Part shown: positions 54,024-63,026 of the stretch, piece by piece | Layout of the letters: each line of letters starts with the position of its first letter | Position numbering within the stretch: the stretch's first letter is position 1 | Assembly (NCBI RefSeq): GCF_013032855.1 | Contig: NZ_WQDA01000002.1 | Location: 434,001-498,000 of the forward strand | Source of the DNA: Ruegeria arenilitoris | GTDB taxonomy: Bacteria > Pseudomonadota > Alphaproteobacteria > Rhodobacterales > Rhodobacteraceae | Direction of reading: 5' to 3' | DNA: 64,000 nt | Made by a program: the position numbers and the translations under genes | Notes under the pieces: generated by a model | What the model was told of the DNA's origin: nothing | What the model saw: the letters and a program-made list of their open reading frames with translations, nothing else | Database searches by the model: none

Positions 54024-55805
54024 ATGCCCGTTTACAACGCGACTACCAAAGACACGCAATTCGTTCTGCATGACGTTCTGAAAATCTCGGCCTCGGATAT
54101 TCCGGGCTATGATGAGCTGGAGCCCGAGTTCACGGGCGCCGTTCTGGAGGAGGCCGGCAAGGTCGCCGTCAACCTGCTGCACCCGCTGAACGTGGTCGGC
54201 GACACCGAAGGCTGCCGGCTGGAAAACGGCGTCGTCTACACCCCGACCGGGTTCAAGGACGCGTTCGAGCAGGTCAAGGAAGGCGGCTGGACCGGTCTGG
54301 ATATGCCCGAGGAATATGGCGGCCAGAACATGCCTTATGTTCTTGGCACGGCCGTGGGCGAGATGTTCTCGGCCGCAAACCAGGCCTTCACCATGTATCA
54401 GGGCCTGACCCACGGCGCGGCCTCGGCCATCCTGGCGCACGGCACCGATGCGCAGAAAGACACATATCTGCCCAAGATGGTCAGCTGTGAATGGACCGGC
54501 ACCATGAACCTGACCGAGCCGCATTGCGGCACCGATCTGGGCCTGATGCGCACCAAGGCCGAGCCGCAGGGCGATGGCAGCTACAAGATCACCGGCCAAA
54601 AGATCTTTATCTCGTCCGGCGATCACGACATGGCCGACAACATCATCCACCTGGTGCTGGCCAAGATCCCCGGCGGCCCCGAGGGCATCAAGGGAGTGTC
54701 GCTGTTCATCGTGCCCAAGTTCCTGGTGAACGAAGACGGCAGCCTGGGCGAGCGCAATGGTGTTTCGGTCGGCAAGATCGAAGAAAAGATGGGCATCCAC
54801 GGCAACTCGACCTGCGTAATGAACTATGACGGCGCAACCGGTTACCTGCTGGGTCAGGAACACAAGGGCATGCGCGCCATGTTCACCATGATGAACGAAG
54901 CGCGTCTGGGTGTCGGCATGCAAGGTCTGGCTCAAGCCGAGGCCGCCTATCAGAACGCGCTGGAATACGCCAAGGACCGTCTGCAAGGCCGCGACGTGAC
55001 CGGCGTCAAGAATCCCGACGGCCCGGCCGATCCGCTGATCGTACATCCCGACATCCGCCGCAGCCTGATGGACCAGAAAAGCTTTGTGGAAGGCGCGCGG
55101 GCCTTCATCCTGTGGGGCGCGACCCTGATCGACAAGGCGCACCGCGCAGGCGACAAGGACGCCGACGGGCTGATCTCGCTGATGACCCCGGTCATCAAGG
55201 GTTTCCTGACCGACGAGGGCTATGACATGACCGTTCAGGCCCAGCAGGTCTATGGCGGCCATGGCTACATCGAGGAATGGGGCATGTCGCAATACACCCG
55301 CGACGCCCGCATCGCCATGATCTACGAAGGAGCCAACGGCGTTCAGGCGCTGGACCTGGTCGGCCGCAAGCTGGCGCAGGACGGCGGCAAGCATGTCATG
55401 GCCTTCTTCGACATGGTCAAAACCTTCTGCAAGGAAAACAGCGGCAAGGACGAAGCCTATGACAAGGCCTTCATCGAACCGCTGAAGGCCGCCTCGAAAG
55501 ACCTGCAGGCCGCCGGCATGTATTTCATGCAGAACGGCATGACCAACCCGAACAACGCTCTGTCGGGCTCGTATGACTTCATGCACATGTTCGGTCATGT
55601 CTGCCTGGGCCTGATGTGGGCGCAGATGGCCAAGGCCGCGCAGGAAGCACTGGATGCCGGTGCGTCCGACAAGGACTTCTACGAGACCAAGATCGCCACC
55701 GGCCGCTACTACATGGCGCGCCGTCTGCCGGCCACGGGCATGCACCTGGCGCGGATCCAGACCGGCGCCGACACGGTGATGGCACTGGACGCGGCGAACT
55801 TCTGA
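54024..55805 (+). CDS. Acyl-CoA dehydrogenase, long form (DmdC/FadE-like)
   Basis: The 593-residue FAD enzyme carries out the first step of beta-oxidation. Its length and the C-terminal extension fit the DmdC/AidB-like branch that includes 3-methylmercaptopropionyl-CoA dehydrogenase of roseobacters. It has [18 protein letters not shown] near residue 162, [31 protein letters not shown] near residue 408 and the catalytic Glu in [13 protein letters not shown] near residue 435. Whether it acts on DMSP metabolites or ordinary fatty acyl-CoAs cannot be decided here; the FadAB neighbours favour fatty acids. AAGGGAG precedes the ATG. Confidence 0.92.
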   Translation: MPVYNATTKDTQFVLHDVLKISASDIPGYDELEPEFTGAVLEEAGKVAVNLLHPLNVVGDTEGCRLENGVVYTPTGFKDAFEQVKEGGWTGLDMPEEYGGQNMPYVLGTAVGEMFSAANQAFTMYQGLTHGAASAILAHGTDAQKDTYLPKMVSCEWTGTMNLTEPHCGTDLGLMRTKAEPQGDGSYKITGQKIFISSGDHDMADNIIHLVLAKIPGGPEGIKGVSLFIVPKFLVNEDGSLGERNGVSVGKIEEKMGIHGNSTCVMNYDGATGYLLGQEHKGMRAMFTMMNEARLGVGMQGLAQAEAAYQNALEYAKDRLQGRDVTGVKNPDGPADPLIVHPDIRRSLMDQKSFVEGARAFILWGATLIDKAHRAGDKDADGLISLMTPVIKGFLTDEGYDMTVQAQQVYGGHGYIEEWGMSQYTRDARIAMIYEGANGVQALDLVGRKLAQDGGKHVMAFFDMVKTFCKENSGKDEAYDKAFIEPLKAASKDLQAAGMYFMQNGMTNPNNALSGSYDFMHMFGHVCLGLMWAQMAKAAQEALDAGASDKDFYETKIATGRYYMARRLPATGMHLARIQTGADTVMALDAANF

Positions 55806-55812
55806 TCCCAGT

Positions 55813-55842
55813 CTGGTTCCGGGCGACCCCGCCCGGAACCAG
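55813..55842 (+). repeat. Strong intercistronic hairpin after acyl-CoA dehydrogenase
   Basis: A perfect 12-bp stem CTGGTTCCGGGC / GCCCGGAACCAG (55813-55824 with 55831-55842) with a 6-base loop sits between the dehydrogenase stop and the next gene's ribosome binding site. There is no T-tract, so it is more likely an mRNA-stabilising or processing element than a terminator. Confidence 0.7.
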
Positions 55843-55861
55843 CGCTCATGGAGGAGATGAC

Positions 55862-56074
55862 ATGCCCAAACGCTTTCGCCTGACCCGCCGCTTTCCCGTC
55901 GCCATGACTGAGGACGGGTATCGAAAACTCAAGGGGTTTGCCCGCGAGGCCGGGCTGGACGAAGGAGAGGCGCTGTCATTCCTGTTCGAGAACTTCAACA
56001 GCGTGATCGACGAGGAGAACCTGACCCACCGGCTGCGCATCTTCAATTCCGAGCTTGAGGCGCGCAAACGCTAG
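55862..56074 (+). CDS. Small ribbon-helix-helix-like protein in the beta-oxidation cluster
   Basis: The 70-residue basic protein begins MPKRFRLTRRFPVAMTEDGY and continues with two helices (RKLKGFAREAGL, EGEALSFLFENF). The strand-helix-helix pattern resembles RHH/CopG DNA-binding proteins. GGAGGAGATGAC just before the ATG is a very strong ribosome binding site. It sits between acyl-CoA dehydrogenase and the GST gene. A role as a small regulator is a guess from fold pattern. The following 136 bases (56075-56210) show no gene. Confidence 0.75.
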   Translation: MPKRFRLTRRFPVAMTEDGYRKLKGFAREAGLDEGEALSFLFENFNSVIDEENLTHRLRIFNSELEARKR

Positions 56075-56210
56075 ACGACCCCAATGCCTGGCCCAGGCCC
56101 GGCGTGTTTTCAGCAAGACAAGTCCGAACGCAGCTGCGGCCCGCGGTCAGGTCTTTCTCGAAACACGTGCGTGACGAAACCGTACAAACCGCCTTGGGAG
56201 GGGTGAGTGC

Positions 56211-56849
56211 ATGACGATAAAACTGCATTGCTTCGGAGAAAGCGGAAACTCGTACAAGGCCGCCCTTGCGCTCGAGATGTCGGGGTTGGAGTGGGAGCCG
56301 GTCTTTGTCGATTTCTTCAACGGCCAGACCCGAACCCCCGAATACCGCGCCGAAGTCAACGAAATGGGCGAAGCGCCGGTTCTGGTCGACGGAGATTTCC
56401 GGACCAGTCAGTCGGGCGCGATCCAGGCCTATGTCACCGAAAAGTCAGGTAAATTCGGCGGAAATACTCGGGAAGAGAACTATGACATCCTGCGCTGGGT
56501 GCTGTGGGACAACCACAAGTTCAGCTCGATGGCTGGCATGACCCGGTTCCTGATCAACTTTCTGCCTGAACAGCACCGCAACTCGGATGTGATCGCCTTC
56601 AACCAAGGCCGCCTGAAAGCCGCCTATCAGGTGCTGAACGCGCATCTTGAGGGCCGCGACTGGATCGTCGGCGACAGCGTGACCAACGCCGATCTCAGCT
56701 GCTGCGGCTACCTGTATTACCCCGAACCCTTCGGCTTTGACCGCGCCGAATGGCCCAATATCGACGCCTGGCTGACCCGCCTGTCCGAGCAGCCCGGATG
56801 GAAACACCCCTATGACCTGATGCCCGGCAATCCGTCGGATCGAGCTTGA
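56211..56849 (+). CDS. Glutathione S-transferase family protein
   Basis: The 212-residue protein has an N-terminal thioredoxin-like domain (KLHCFGESGNSYKAALALEM, with GEAPVLVDGDFRTSQSGAI binding glutathione). The C-terminal helical domain contains HLEGRDWIVGDSVTNADLSC near residue 144. It lies 10 bases before the thiolase gene, so it belongs to the beta-oxidation operon, perhaps detoxifying reactive acyl or aldehyde intermediates. GGGAGGGG lies about 10 bases before the ATG. Confidence 0.92.
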   Translation: MTIKLHCFGESGNSYKAALALEMSGLEWEPVFVDFFNGQTRTPEYRAEVNEMGEAPVLVDGDFRTSQSGAIQAYVTEKSGKFGGNTREENYDILRWVLWDNHKFSSMAGMTRFLINFLPEQHRNSDVIAFNQGRLKAAYQVLNAHLEGRDWIVGDSVTNADLSCCGYLYYPEPFGFDRAEWPNIDAWLTRLSEQPGWKHPYDLMPGNPSDRA

Positions 56850-56859
56850 GGAGAGAAGT

Positions 56860-58071
56860 ATGACCGAAGCTTACATTTATGATGCCCTGCGCACCCCGCG
56901 CGGCAAGGGCCGCAAGGACGGCAGCCTGCACGAGGTGACCTCGGTGCGCCTGTCGGCGGTGGCCCTGAACGCCATCAAGGAACGCAACAACTTGGAAGGC
57001 CACGCCGTCGAGGACGTGATCTGGGGCAACGTCACCCAGGTGATGGAACAGGGTGGCTGCCTGGCGCGGTCCGCGGTTCTGGCCTCGGACTTGGATGAAT
57101 CGATCCCCGGTCTAGCCATCAACCGGTTCTGCGCATCCGGCATGGAGGCCGTGAACCTGGCCGCCAACCAGGTCAAGGGCGGCGCGGGCGAGGCCTATAT
57201 CGCCGGTGGCGTCGAGATGATGGGCCGCGTGCCCATGGGCAGCGACGGCGCCGCCATCGCCGTCGATCCGTCGCTGGCGATGGAGACCTATTTCGTCCCG
57301 CAGGGCATCTCGGCCGACATCATCGCCACCGAATACGGTTTCAGCCGTGACGATGCCGACGCGCTGGCCGTCGAGTCTCAGAAACGCGCGGCCAAGGCGT
57401 GGGAAGAGAACCGCTTTGCCAAGTCGGTGATCACCGTCAAGGACCGCAACGGCCTGACCATTCTGGACCGCGACGAATACATGCGCCCCGGCACCGACAT
57501 GCAGAGCCTCGGCGCGCTGAACCCGTCCTTCCAGATGATGGGCGAGCAGATGCCCGGTTTCGACAAGGTGGCGATGCTGAAATACCCGCACCTGGAAAAG
57601 ATCAACCACATCCACCACGCCGGCAACAGCTCGGGCATCGTGGATGGCGCGGCGGCCGTTCTGATCGGCAACAAGGAATTCGGCGAGAAATACGGCCTGA
57701 AGCCGCGCGCCCGCATCAAGGCCACCGCCAAGATCGGGACCGATCCGACCATCATGCTGACTGGCCCGGTTCCGGTGACCGAAAAGATCCTGGCCGAAAC
57801 CGGCATGAAGATCAGCGATCTGGACCTGTTCGAGGTCAACGAGGCCTTCGCCTCGGTCGTGCTGCGGTTCCAGCAGGCGTTTGACGTCGATCCGGCGCTG
57901 GTCAACGTCAATGGTGGTTCGATCGCCATGGGCCACCCGCTGGGCGCCACCGGCGCGATCATCATCGGCACCCTGTTGGACGAGCTGGAGCGCCAGGACA
58001 AGGAAACCGGTCTGGCCACCTTGTGCATCGCATCCGGCATGGGCGCGGCAACCATCATCGAACGTGTGTAA
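56860..58071 (+). CDS. fadA: Acetyl-CoA C-acyltransferase (thiolase, FadA-like)
   Basis: The 403-residue thiolase cleaves 3-ketoacyl-CoA in the last step of beta-oxidation. The acyl-accepting Cys91 lies in NRFCASGMEAVNLAA, the catalytic His in NVNGGSIAMGHPLGATGA near residue 358, and the second Cys in LCIASGMGAAT near residue 390. All three are present. GAGGAGAG precedes the ATG. It is followed after 23 bases by the FadB-type gene. Confidence 0.94.
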   Translation: MTEAYIYDALRTPRGKGRKDGSLHEVTSVRLSAVALNAIKERNNLEGHAVEDVIWGNVTQVMEQGGCLARSAVLASDLDESIPGLAINRFCASGMEAVNLAANQVKGGAGEAYIAGGVEMMGRVPMGSDGAAIAVDPSLAMETYFVPQGISADIIATEYGFSRDDADALAVESQKRAAKAWEENRFAKSVITVKDRNGLTILDRDEYMRPGTDMQSLGALNPSFQMMGEQMPGFDKVAMLKYPHLEKINHIHHAGNSSGIVDGAAAVLIGNKEFGEKYGLKPRARIKATAKIGTDPTIMLTGPVPVTEKILAETGMKISDLDLFEVNEAFASVVLRFQQAFDVDPALVNVNGGSIAMGHPLGATGAIIIGTLLDELERQDKETGLATLCIASGMGAATIIERV

Positions 58072-58094
58072 CGGCGGGGTTCAGGAGAAGAAAA

Positions 58095-60296
58095 ATGGCT
58101 GATTTTACACTGACCAAAGACGCCGACGGCGTTGGCATCATCACCTGGGACGTCCCCGGCAAGACCATGAACGTGATGTCGTTCGACGGCCTGTCCGAAC
58201 TGAACGACTGCATTGATCAGGCCCTGGCCGATGACGAGATCAAAGGCATCGTGATCACCAGCGGCAAGGTAGGCTCGTTCGCCGGCGGCATGGACCTGAA
58301 TCTGCTGGCGGTTATGAAGGAACAGGCGGGCGACGACCCGGCCAAGGGCCTGTTCGAAGGCACGATGAAGATGCACGCCCTGCTGCGCAAGATCGAGCTG
58401 GCCGGCATGGACCCCAAGACCAAGAAAGGTGGCAAACCGATCGCGGCCGCCCTGCCCGGCACGGCCGCCGGCATCGGCATGGAGCTGCCGCTGGCGACCC
58501 ATCGCATCGTTGCCGCCGAGAACCCCAAGGCCAAATACGGCCTGCCGGAAATCATGGTCGGCATCTTCCCCGGCGCGGGCGGCACCACCCGGATGGTCCG
58601 CAAGGTGGGCGCCATCGCGGCGGCTCCGCTGCTGCTGGAAGGCAAGATGCTGGACGTGAAAAAGGCCAAGGGCGCAGGCTACATCGACGAGATCGCAGCC
58701 GATCCGCTGGCCGCGGCCAAGGAATGGGTGCTGAACGCCAAGGAGGCCGATCTGGTCAAGCCGTGGGACGCGAAGGGCTACAAGATGCCCGGCGGCGCGC
58801 CCTATCACCCGGCGGGCTTCATGAACTTCGTGGGTGCCTCGGCCATGGTGAACGGCAAGACCCAAGGCGCCTTCCCGGCAGCCAAAGCCCTGCTGAGCGC
58901 GGTCTATGAGGGCGCACTGGTCGATTTCGACACCGCGCTGAAGATCGAGGCGCGCTGGTTCACCTCGGTACTGATGAACCCGTCCTCGGGCGCGATGATC
59001 CGTTCGCTGTTCCTGAACAAGGAAGCGCTGGAAAAAGGCGCTGTGCGTCCGCGAGGCATTCCGGATCAGTCGGTCAAGAAAATCGGCGTTCTGGGTGCGG
59101 GCATGATGGGCGCGGGCATCTCGTTGGTCTCGGCGCAGGCCGGGATGGAGGTTGTGCTGATCGACCGCGATCAGGCCGCCGCGGACAAAGGCAAGGCCTA
59201 TACCGAAGCCTATCTGGACAAGGGCATGAAGCGTGGCAAGGTCACGGCCGAGAAGAAAGAGGCCATGCTGGCCCGCATCACCGCCACGCCGGACCTTGAA
59301 AAGCTGGCGGGCTGCGATCTGATCATCGAAGCCGTGTTCGAGGATCCCAAGGTCAAGGCCGAGATGACCCAGAAGGTCGAGGCGATCATCCCCGAGGACT
59401 GCATCTTTGCCTCGAACACCTCGACCCTGCCGATCACCGAACTGGCCAAGGCCAGCAAGCGGCCCGACCAGTTCATCGGCATCCACTTCTTCTCGCCGGT
59501 CGAGAAGATGTTCCTGGTCGAGATCATCAAGGGCAAAGAAACCGGTGACCGGGCGGTGGCCAAGGCGCTGGACTATGTCCGCCAGATCCGCAAGACGCCG
59601 ATCGTGGTCAATGACGCACGGTTCTTCTACTGCAACCGCTGCATCATCCCCTACATCAACGAAGGGGCGCGGATGATCACCGAAGGCGTCAGCCCGGTTC
59701 TGGTCGACAACGCCGCCCGTCAACTGGGCTTCCCCGTGGGTCCGGTTCAGCTGACCGACGAAACTTCGATCGACCTGGGCGCCAAGATCGCACGCGCGAC
59801 CAAGGCCGCGATGGGCGACGCCTATCCCGAAAGCCCGGCGGACGATCTGATCTTCTGGATGGAAGAACAGGGTCGCCTTGGCCGCAAGTCCAAGGCCGGG
59901 TTCTTCGATTATGACGAAAACGGCAAGCGCATCGGCTACTGGAAAGGTCTGCAGGACAAGTATCCGCTGGCCGAGCAGCAGCCCGACCTGATCGAGGTGC
60001 AGGAGCGCCTGATGTTCGCACAGGTTCTTGAAGCCGTGCGCGCGCTTGAAGAAGGGGTTCTGGAAGACATCCGCGAAGGCGATGTCGGCGCCATCCTGGC
60101 CTGGGGCTTTGCGCCCTGGTCGGGTGGTCCGTTCAGCTGGCTTGATATCATCGGTGCGCCCTACGCGGCCGAGCGTTGTGACCAGCTGTCGGAGAAGTAC
60201 GGTGACCGCTTCGCCTGCCCGCCGCTGCTGCGCGAGATGGCCGAAAAAGGTCAGACCTTCTACGGCCGCTTCGACCCCGAAGCCAAGGCTGCCTGA
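58095..60296 (+). CDS. fadJ: Multifunctional enoyl-CoA hydratase / 3-hydroxyacyl-CoA dehydrogenase
   Basis: The 733-residue trifunctional-type enzyme has an N-terminal enoyl-CoA hydratase domain, with both catalytic glutamates retained in IGMELPLATHR and YGLPEIMVGIFPGAGG. A NAD-binding domain starts near residue 331 (GVLGAGMMGAGISLVSAQAG), and the dehydrogenase His lies in GIHFFSPVEKMFLVEII near residue 467. The C-terminal domain follows. The start at 58095 has AGGAGAAG upstream. FadB and FadJ are not distinguishable by eye; fadB is also a fair name. It closes the operon at a strong terminator. Confidence 0.94.
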   Translation: MADFTLTKDADGVGIITWDVPGKTMNVMSFDGLSELNDCIDQALADDEIKGIVITSGKVGSFAGGMDLNLLAVMKEQAGDDPAKGLFEGTMKMHALLRKIELAGMDPKTKKGGKPIAAALPGTAAGIGMELPLATHRIVAAENPKAKYGLPEIMVGIFPGAGGTTRMVRKVGAIAAAPLLLEGKMLDVKKAKGAGYIDEIAADPLAAAKEWVLNAKEADLVKPWDAKGYKMPGGAPYHPAGFMNFVGASAMVNGKTQGAFPAAKALLSAVYEGALVDFDTALKIEARWFTSVLMNPSSGAMIRSLFLNKEALEKGAVRPRGIPDQSVKKIGVLGAGMMGAGISLVSAQAGMEVVLIDRDQAAADKGKAYTEAYLDKGMKRGKVTAEKKEAMLARITATPDLEKLAGCDLIIEAVFEDPKVKAEMTQKVEAIIPEDCIFASNTSTLPITELAKASKRPDQFIGIHFFSPVEKMFLVEIIKGKETGDRAVAKALDYVRQIRKTPIVVNDARFFYCNRCIIPYINEGARMITEGVSPVLVDNAARQLGFPVGPVQLTDETSIDLGAKIARATKAAMGDAYPESPADDLIFWMEEQGRLGRKSKAGFFDYDENGKRIGYWKGLQDKYPLAEQQPDLIEVQERLMFAQVLEAVRALEEGVLEDIREGDVGAILAWGFAPWSGGPFSWLDIIGAPYAAERCDQLSEKYGDRFACPPLLREMAEKGQTFYGRFDPEAKAA

Positions 60297-60302
60297 ACAA
60301 GT

Positions 60303-60340
60303 GATGCTGGCGCATGATCCCATGCGCCAGCATCTTTCTT
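60303..60340 (+). terminator. Intrinsic terminator of the beta-oxidation operon
   Basis: A perfect 14-bp stem GATGCTGGCGCATG / CATGCGCCAGCATC (60303-60316 with 60321-60334) with a 4-base loop is followed by TTTCTT. It begins seven bases after the fadJ stop codon. Confidence 0.92.
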
Positions 60341-60351
60341 AGAGTGTTTGG

Positions 60352-61164
60352 TCAGGTCTGCCATTCAGGCCGCAGAAACAAGGCCGGCACGTTGGGCCGC
60401 CCCGGACGTCCCGGACGCCGCACCCCCGATGGGGGACGGATCGGAAAGATCGGTTCCTGCGGGATGGGTGCAGGCAGTGCACCCAATTGGTTTGCAAGGG
60501 CCGACAGTTCGCCGGCCTCTGCGATAGATGTAACGAGGCTCCGCGCCTCGGATTCTTCCAGCACCGCGTAGGATCGTCGGGACGGGCCAGACAGCGAACG
60601 GATGCGGCACGAGGAACAGAAGGCTTGAAAGCCACCCTCGATAAAGACCACTTCGTCCTGCTCAAAAAACAGCGATGTGACCTGGAATTCCTCTGCCGGT
60701 GTCCGAGAGGAAAAGCTGAAGTGCCCGCTCAGCAGACGCGCCGGAATGATCGCCAGCCCCTCGTCGATGCTGCCATCAGAAGACAAGGCTACGGCCATTC
60801 CCTGCTCGGGCATCAGCCAGACCGCGCGACCGTTATATGCCGCGCGGGACGGCACGCGCACGGGCAAAAAGTCAGGTCGAACCTCGCCAGCCGGTACGGC
60901 TATTCTGTCGTGGGACACGCGTTTCACTTCCTGGAACCCGTTGTCCATCGTTCTGACCAGATCCCCGGCGACCAATGCCTCGGCCAGTTTCCAGCCACTG
61001 GTGGTGGCAACCTTCGTCCCATGCAGCAATCCGCCACGCCTGACCGAAACGGCGTCACCCGGTACGGTCTGGATATTATTTTCGGAAAACCCCGAAACAC
61101 TCACTACTTCCAACACGTGCCGACCCCCTTTTGGCACTTTCAAACTATCCCATTGTGCTAGCAC
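60352..61164 (-). CDS. Hint-domain-like protein lacking the catalytic Cys
   Basis: The 270-residue protein resembles the Hedgehog/intein (Hint) domain proteins common in Rhodobacteraceae, which begin CFTPGT...ATPxGW...LxxGD. Here the matching stretch is GGLLHGTKVATTSGWKLAEALVAGD (residues 44-68, given in part), so the usual splice-initiating Cys is replaced. The downstream LMPEQGMAV departs from the usual SPQHR. A Cys pair FCSSC lies near residue 180, and the C-terminus is Pro/Arg/Gly-rich. The start is GTG 61164 with no clear Shine-Dalgarno sequence. No secretion genes are adjacent. Confidence 0.6.
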   Translation of the reverse strand: MLAQWDSLKVPKGGRHVLEVVSVSGFSENNIQTVPGDAVSVRRGGLLHGTKVATTSGWKLAEALVAGDLVRTMDNGFQEVKRVSHDRIAVPAGEVRPDFLPVRVPSRAAYNGRAVWLMPEQGMAVALSSDGSIDEGLAIIPARLLSGHFSFSSRTPAEEFQVTSLFFEQDEVVFIEGGFQAFCSSCRIRSLSGPSRRSYAVLEESEARSLVTSIAEAGELSALANQLGALPAPIPQEPIFPIRPPSGVRRPGRPGRPNVPALFLRPEWQT

Positions 61165-61301
61165 GAAGTTTTCGGGAGTGACTTAGTTTTGCCATATTTA
61201 GGGCCAATTTGGGCCTTTTTCGCCCCATTAGTCGCGTTTTTTATAAACAAAAGCCTGTATTTGTCAGCGTTTCGCGCAATTCGGGAAATAATCGACCAGC
61301 C

Positions 61302-61949
61302 TTATTCGAACCGATATTCGAATCTCTCTATGTCTTCGCGACAGGCGTCAAACACAGCCTTTTTTGCCTGGACCGAGTAGTAGTTGGCGTATTCCGCCCC
61401 CCGGGCTGACCGGTTTTCATGCGGAAGGTCCAGACGAAACCCCAGATGATCGAACAGTGGGGCCGCATCCCGCTGAAAGCTTTCGATCCGAATGTATGCG
61501 CGACAAAGATCGGTTCCGGTGGCGTCTCTGACATAGGATGGGAACGGGTTTTCCCGAAAGGACTGCTGGATTTTAGGGTGCAGAACAAAGGCCTCAAAAT
61601 CCAGCCGCCCGGCCAGATGGACTGCTGGGTGATCAAAGGACTGATCCCTCAGCCAGTGGTAATAGCTGACCATCCGGTCCCACGGGTTCCGGATCAGCGT
61701 GAACACGAACATCTCTTTCATCTGCTGGGCGGGCAAAAGCCCCCGCAAATCGGTCAGCCGGGAGTGTTTCCACAGCCTTCCCGCCGTCTTCAGTGACCTG
61801 TTGCGTTTGTTTCTGCGCTGCGCCTTGGGGGTGTCGCCCACCAGGATATCGTCCTTCATGGCCCGCTGCTCGAGCGCCAGCGCCAGCGATGTTCCCCCGG
61901 TCTTGGGAATATGTATGAAGATGTAGGACCGCCCTGTTGATAGAATCAT
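61302..61949 (-). CDS. Sulfotransferase family 2 protein
   Basis: The 215-residue PAPS-dependent sulfotransferase-like protein has the 5'-phosphosulfate loop FIHIPKTGGTSLALAL near residue 11 and the 3'-phosphate segment LIRNPWDRMVSYYHW near residue 84. These are the hallmarks of the sulfotransferase-2 family that modifies polysaccharides. It begins within the last codons of the DMT permease gene (ATGA overlap), so the two are co-expressed. The 137-base AT-rich region from 61165 to 61301 shows no gene. Confidence 0.9.
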   Translation of the reverse strand: MILSTGRSYIFIHIPKTGGTSLALALEQRAMKDDILVGDTPKAQRRNKRNRSLKTAGRLWKHSRLTDLRGLLPAQQMKEMFVFTLIRNPWDRMVSYYHWLRDQSFDHPAVHLAGRLDFEAFVLHPKIQQSFRENPFPSYVRDATGTDLCRAYIRIESFQRDAAPLFDHLGFRLDLPHENRSARGAEYANYYSVQAKKAVFDACREDIERFEYRFE

Positions 61950-62881
61950 TGCGCCGGTTCCCGTTGGGGAACCACGCTCGCCCGCCACGCCAGAACTGCA
62001 CCGGCCGCGGCGATCAGGGCGATGCCCGCAATCTGAAGCGGTCCGATCCCCTGCCCCATCACCACCCAGGCAAAAAGCGGCCCGAAGATCATGACCGAAT
62101 ACTCGAACACCGCGACATATGACGGCTCGCCCAGTTGGTAGGCCTTGATCAGCATGAATACCGCAGCCGTGGACCCAACCGCCTGCAATGCGACCCAAGG
62201 CAGAGCGGCCTCCATCGGCCAGACCCAGCCCCGGGTCACAAAACCAGCCGGGCCGTCAGACCCGACCACCGGCAAAACCGAAAACACGGCGAGGCCAAGA
62301 GCGCCGGCCAGCCCAAGCGTGACAATCATCGCGGCCAGCAAGGCGACGGTGCTTTCGTTTGCACAATGCGTTCGGGTCAGAATCGCACTGAGCGCATAGA
62401 AAAAGCCGCCAGCCACCGGCAATAGGCTGGTCGCATCAAAGGCATTGGGGTCAGGCTGCAATACACAGAGGATTCCGACAAACCCGATAAGCACAGCCAG
62501 GACCCGCCAGGGGCCGATCTTCTGGTCCAGCAACAGCGCGGAAATCAACAGAACGAAGATCGGTGATGTGAACAGCCCCGCAAGGGCCTGAGCAATTGGC
62601 ATCAAAGCCAGTGAGCTGAAATAGAACAACATCGCCAGGGTGATCAGAACACTGCGCAGCAGGACCGCCCAAAACCTCTGAGGTCGCAGCCCTCCAAACC
62701 CAAGAAACGACAGTCCAACGATAAGAGGCAGCATCATCACGGCCCGGCTTAGGTGGAATTGCCACAGACCGATCGTTTCGGCCAGCCGAATGACGAAATT
62801 GTCCACGACGCCGATGATTGCCATGGCCGAGACCATCAGAACCGATGCAAGAACCGGTGAAGAAGGATGTGCTGTCTGCAT
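61946..62881 (-). CDS. EamA/DMT-family permease
   Basis: The 311-residue membrane protein has ten predicted helices in two EamA repeats (residues about 10-140 and 155-300), for instance LFTSPIFVLLISALLLDQKIG and EYSVMIFGPLFAWVVMGQ. DMT permeases export amino acids or other small metabolites; the substrate is unknown. It is first in a leftward unit with the sulfotransferase. It is divergent from the partial gene at 63027. Confidence 0.92.
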   Translation of the reverse strand: MQTAHPSSPVLASVLMVSAMAIIGVVDNFVIRLAETIGLWQFHLSRAVMMLPLIVGLSFLGFGGLRPQRFWAVLLRSVLITLAMLFYFSSLALMPIAQALAGLFTSPIFVLLISALLLDQKIGPWRVLAVLIGFVGILCVLQPDPNAFDATSLLPVAGGFFYALSAILTRTHCANESTVALLAAMIVTLGLAGALGLAVFSVLPVVGSDGPAGFVTRGWVWPMEAALPWVALQAVGSTAAVFMLIKAYQLGEPSYVAVFEYSVMIFGPLFAWVVMGQGIGPLQIAGIALIAAAGAVLAWRASVVPQREPAQ

Positions 62882-63026
62882 GTGGCCTTGGCCTCCGGGC
62901 CCTTTGGCCGAAACTACGCGTCCCGGTTATCGAGCACATTTCCAAATCACCACGCAACAGGTTTGCGCGGATTAATCTCTCCGTGCTAGGAATCGACAAA
63001 AGAAAAAACGAGCAGACCTCATCGAA

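Noticed and set aside
54009..55745. Leftward open frame across the acyl-CoA dehydrogenase
   Set aside because: Antisense shadow with His/Gly/Val-rich composition and no domain; the plus-strand gene has complete catalytic motifs.
57378..60323. Very long leftward open frame antisense to the thiolase and FadJ genes
   Set aside because: It mirrors codon structure of the real genes on the other strand, is His/Arg/Gly/Asp-rich with no family features, and shares no ribosome binding site. GC-rich antisense shadow.
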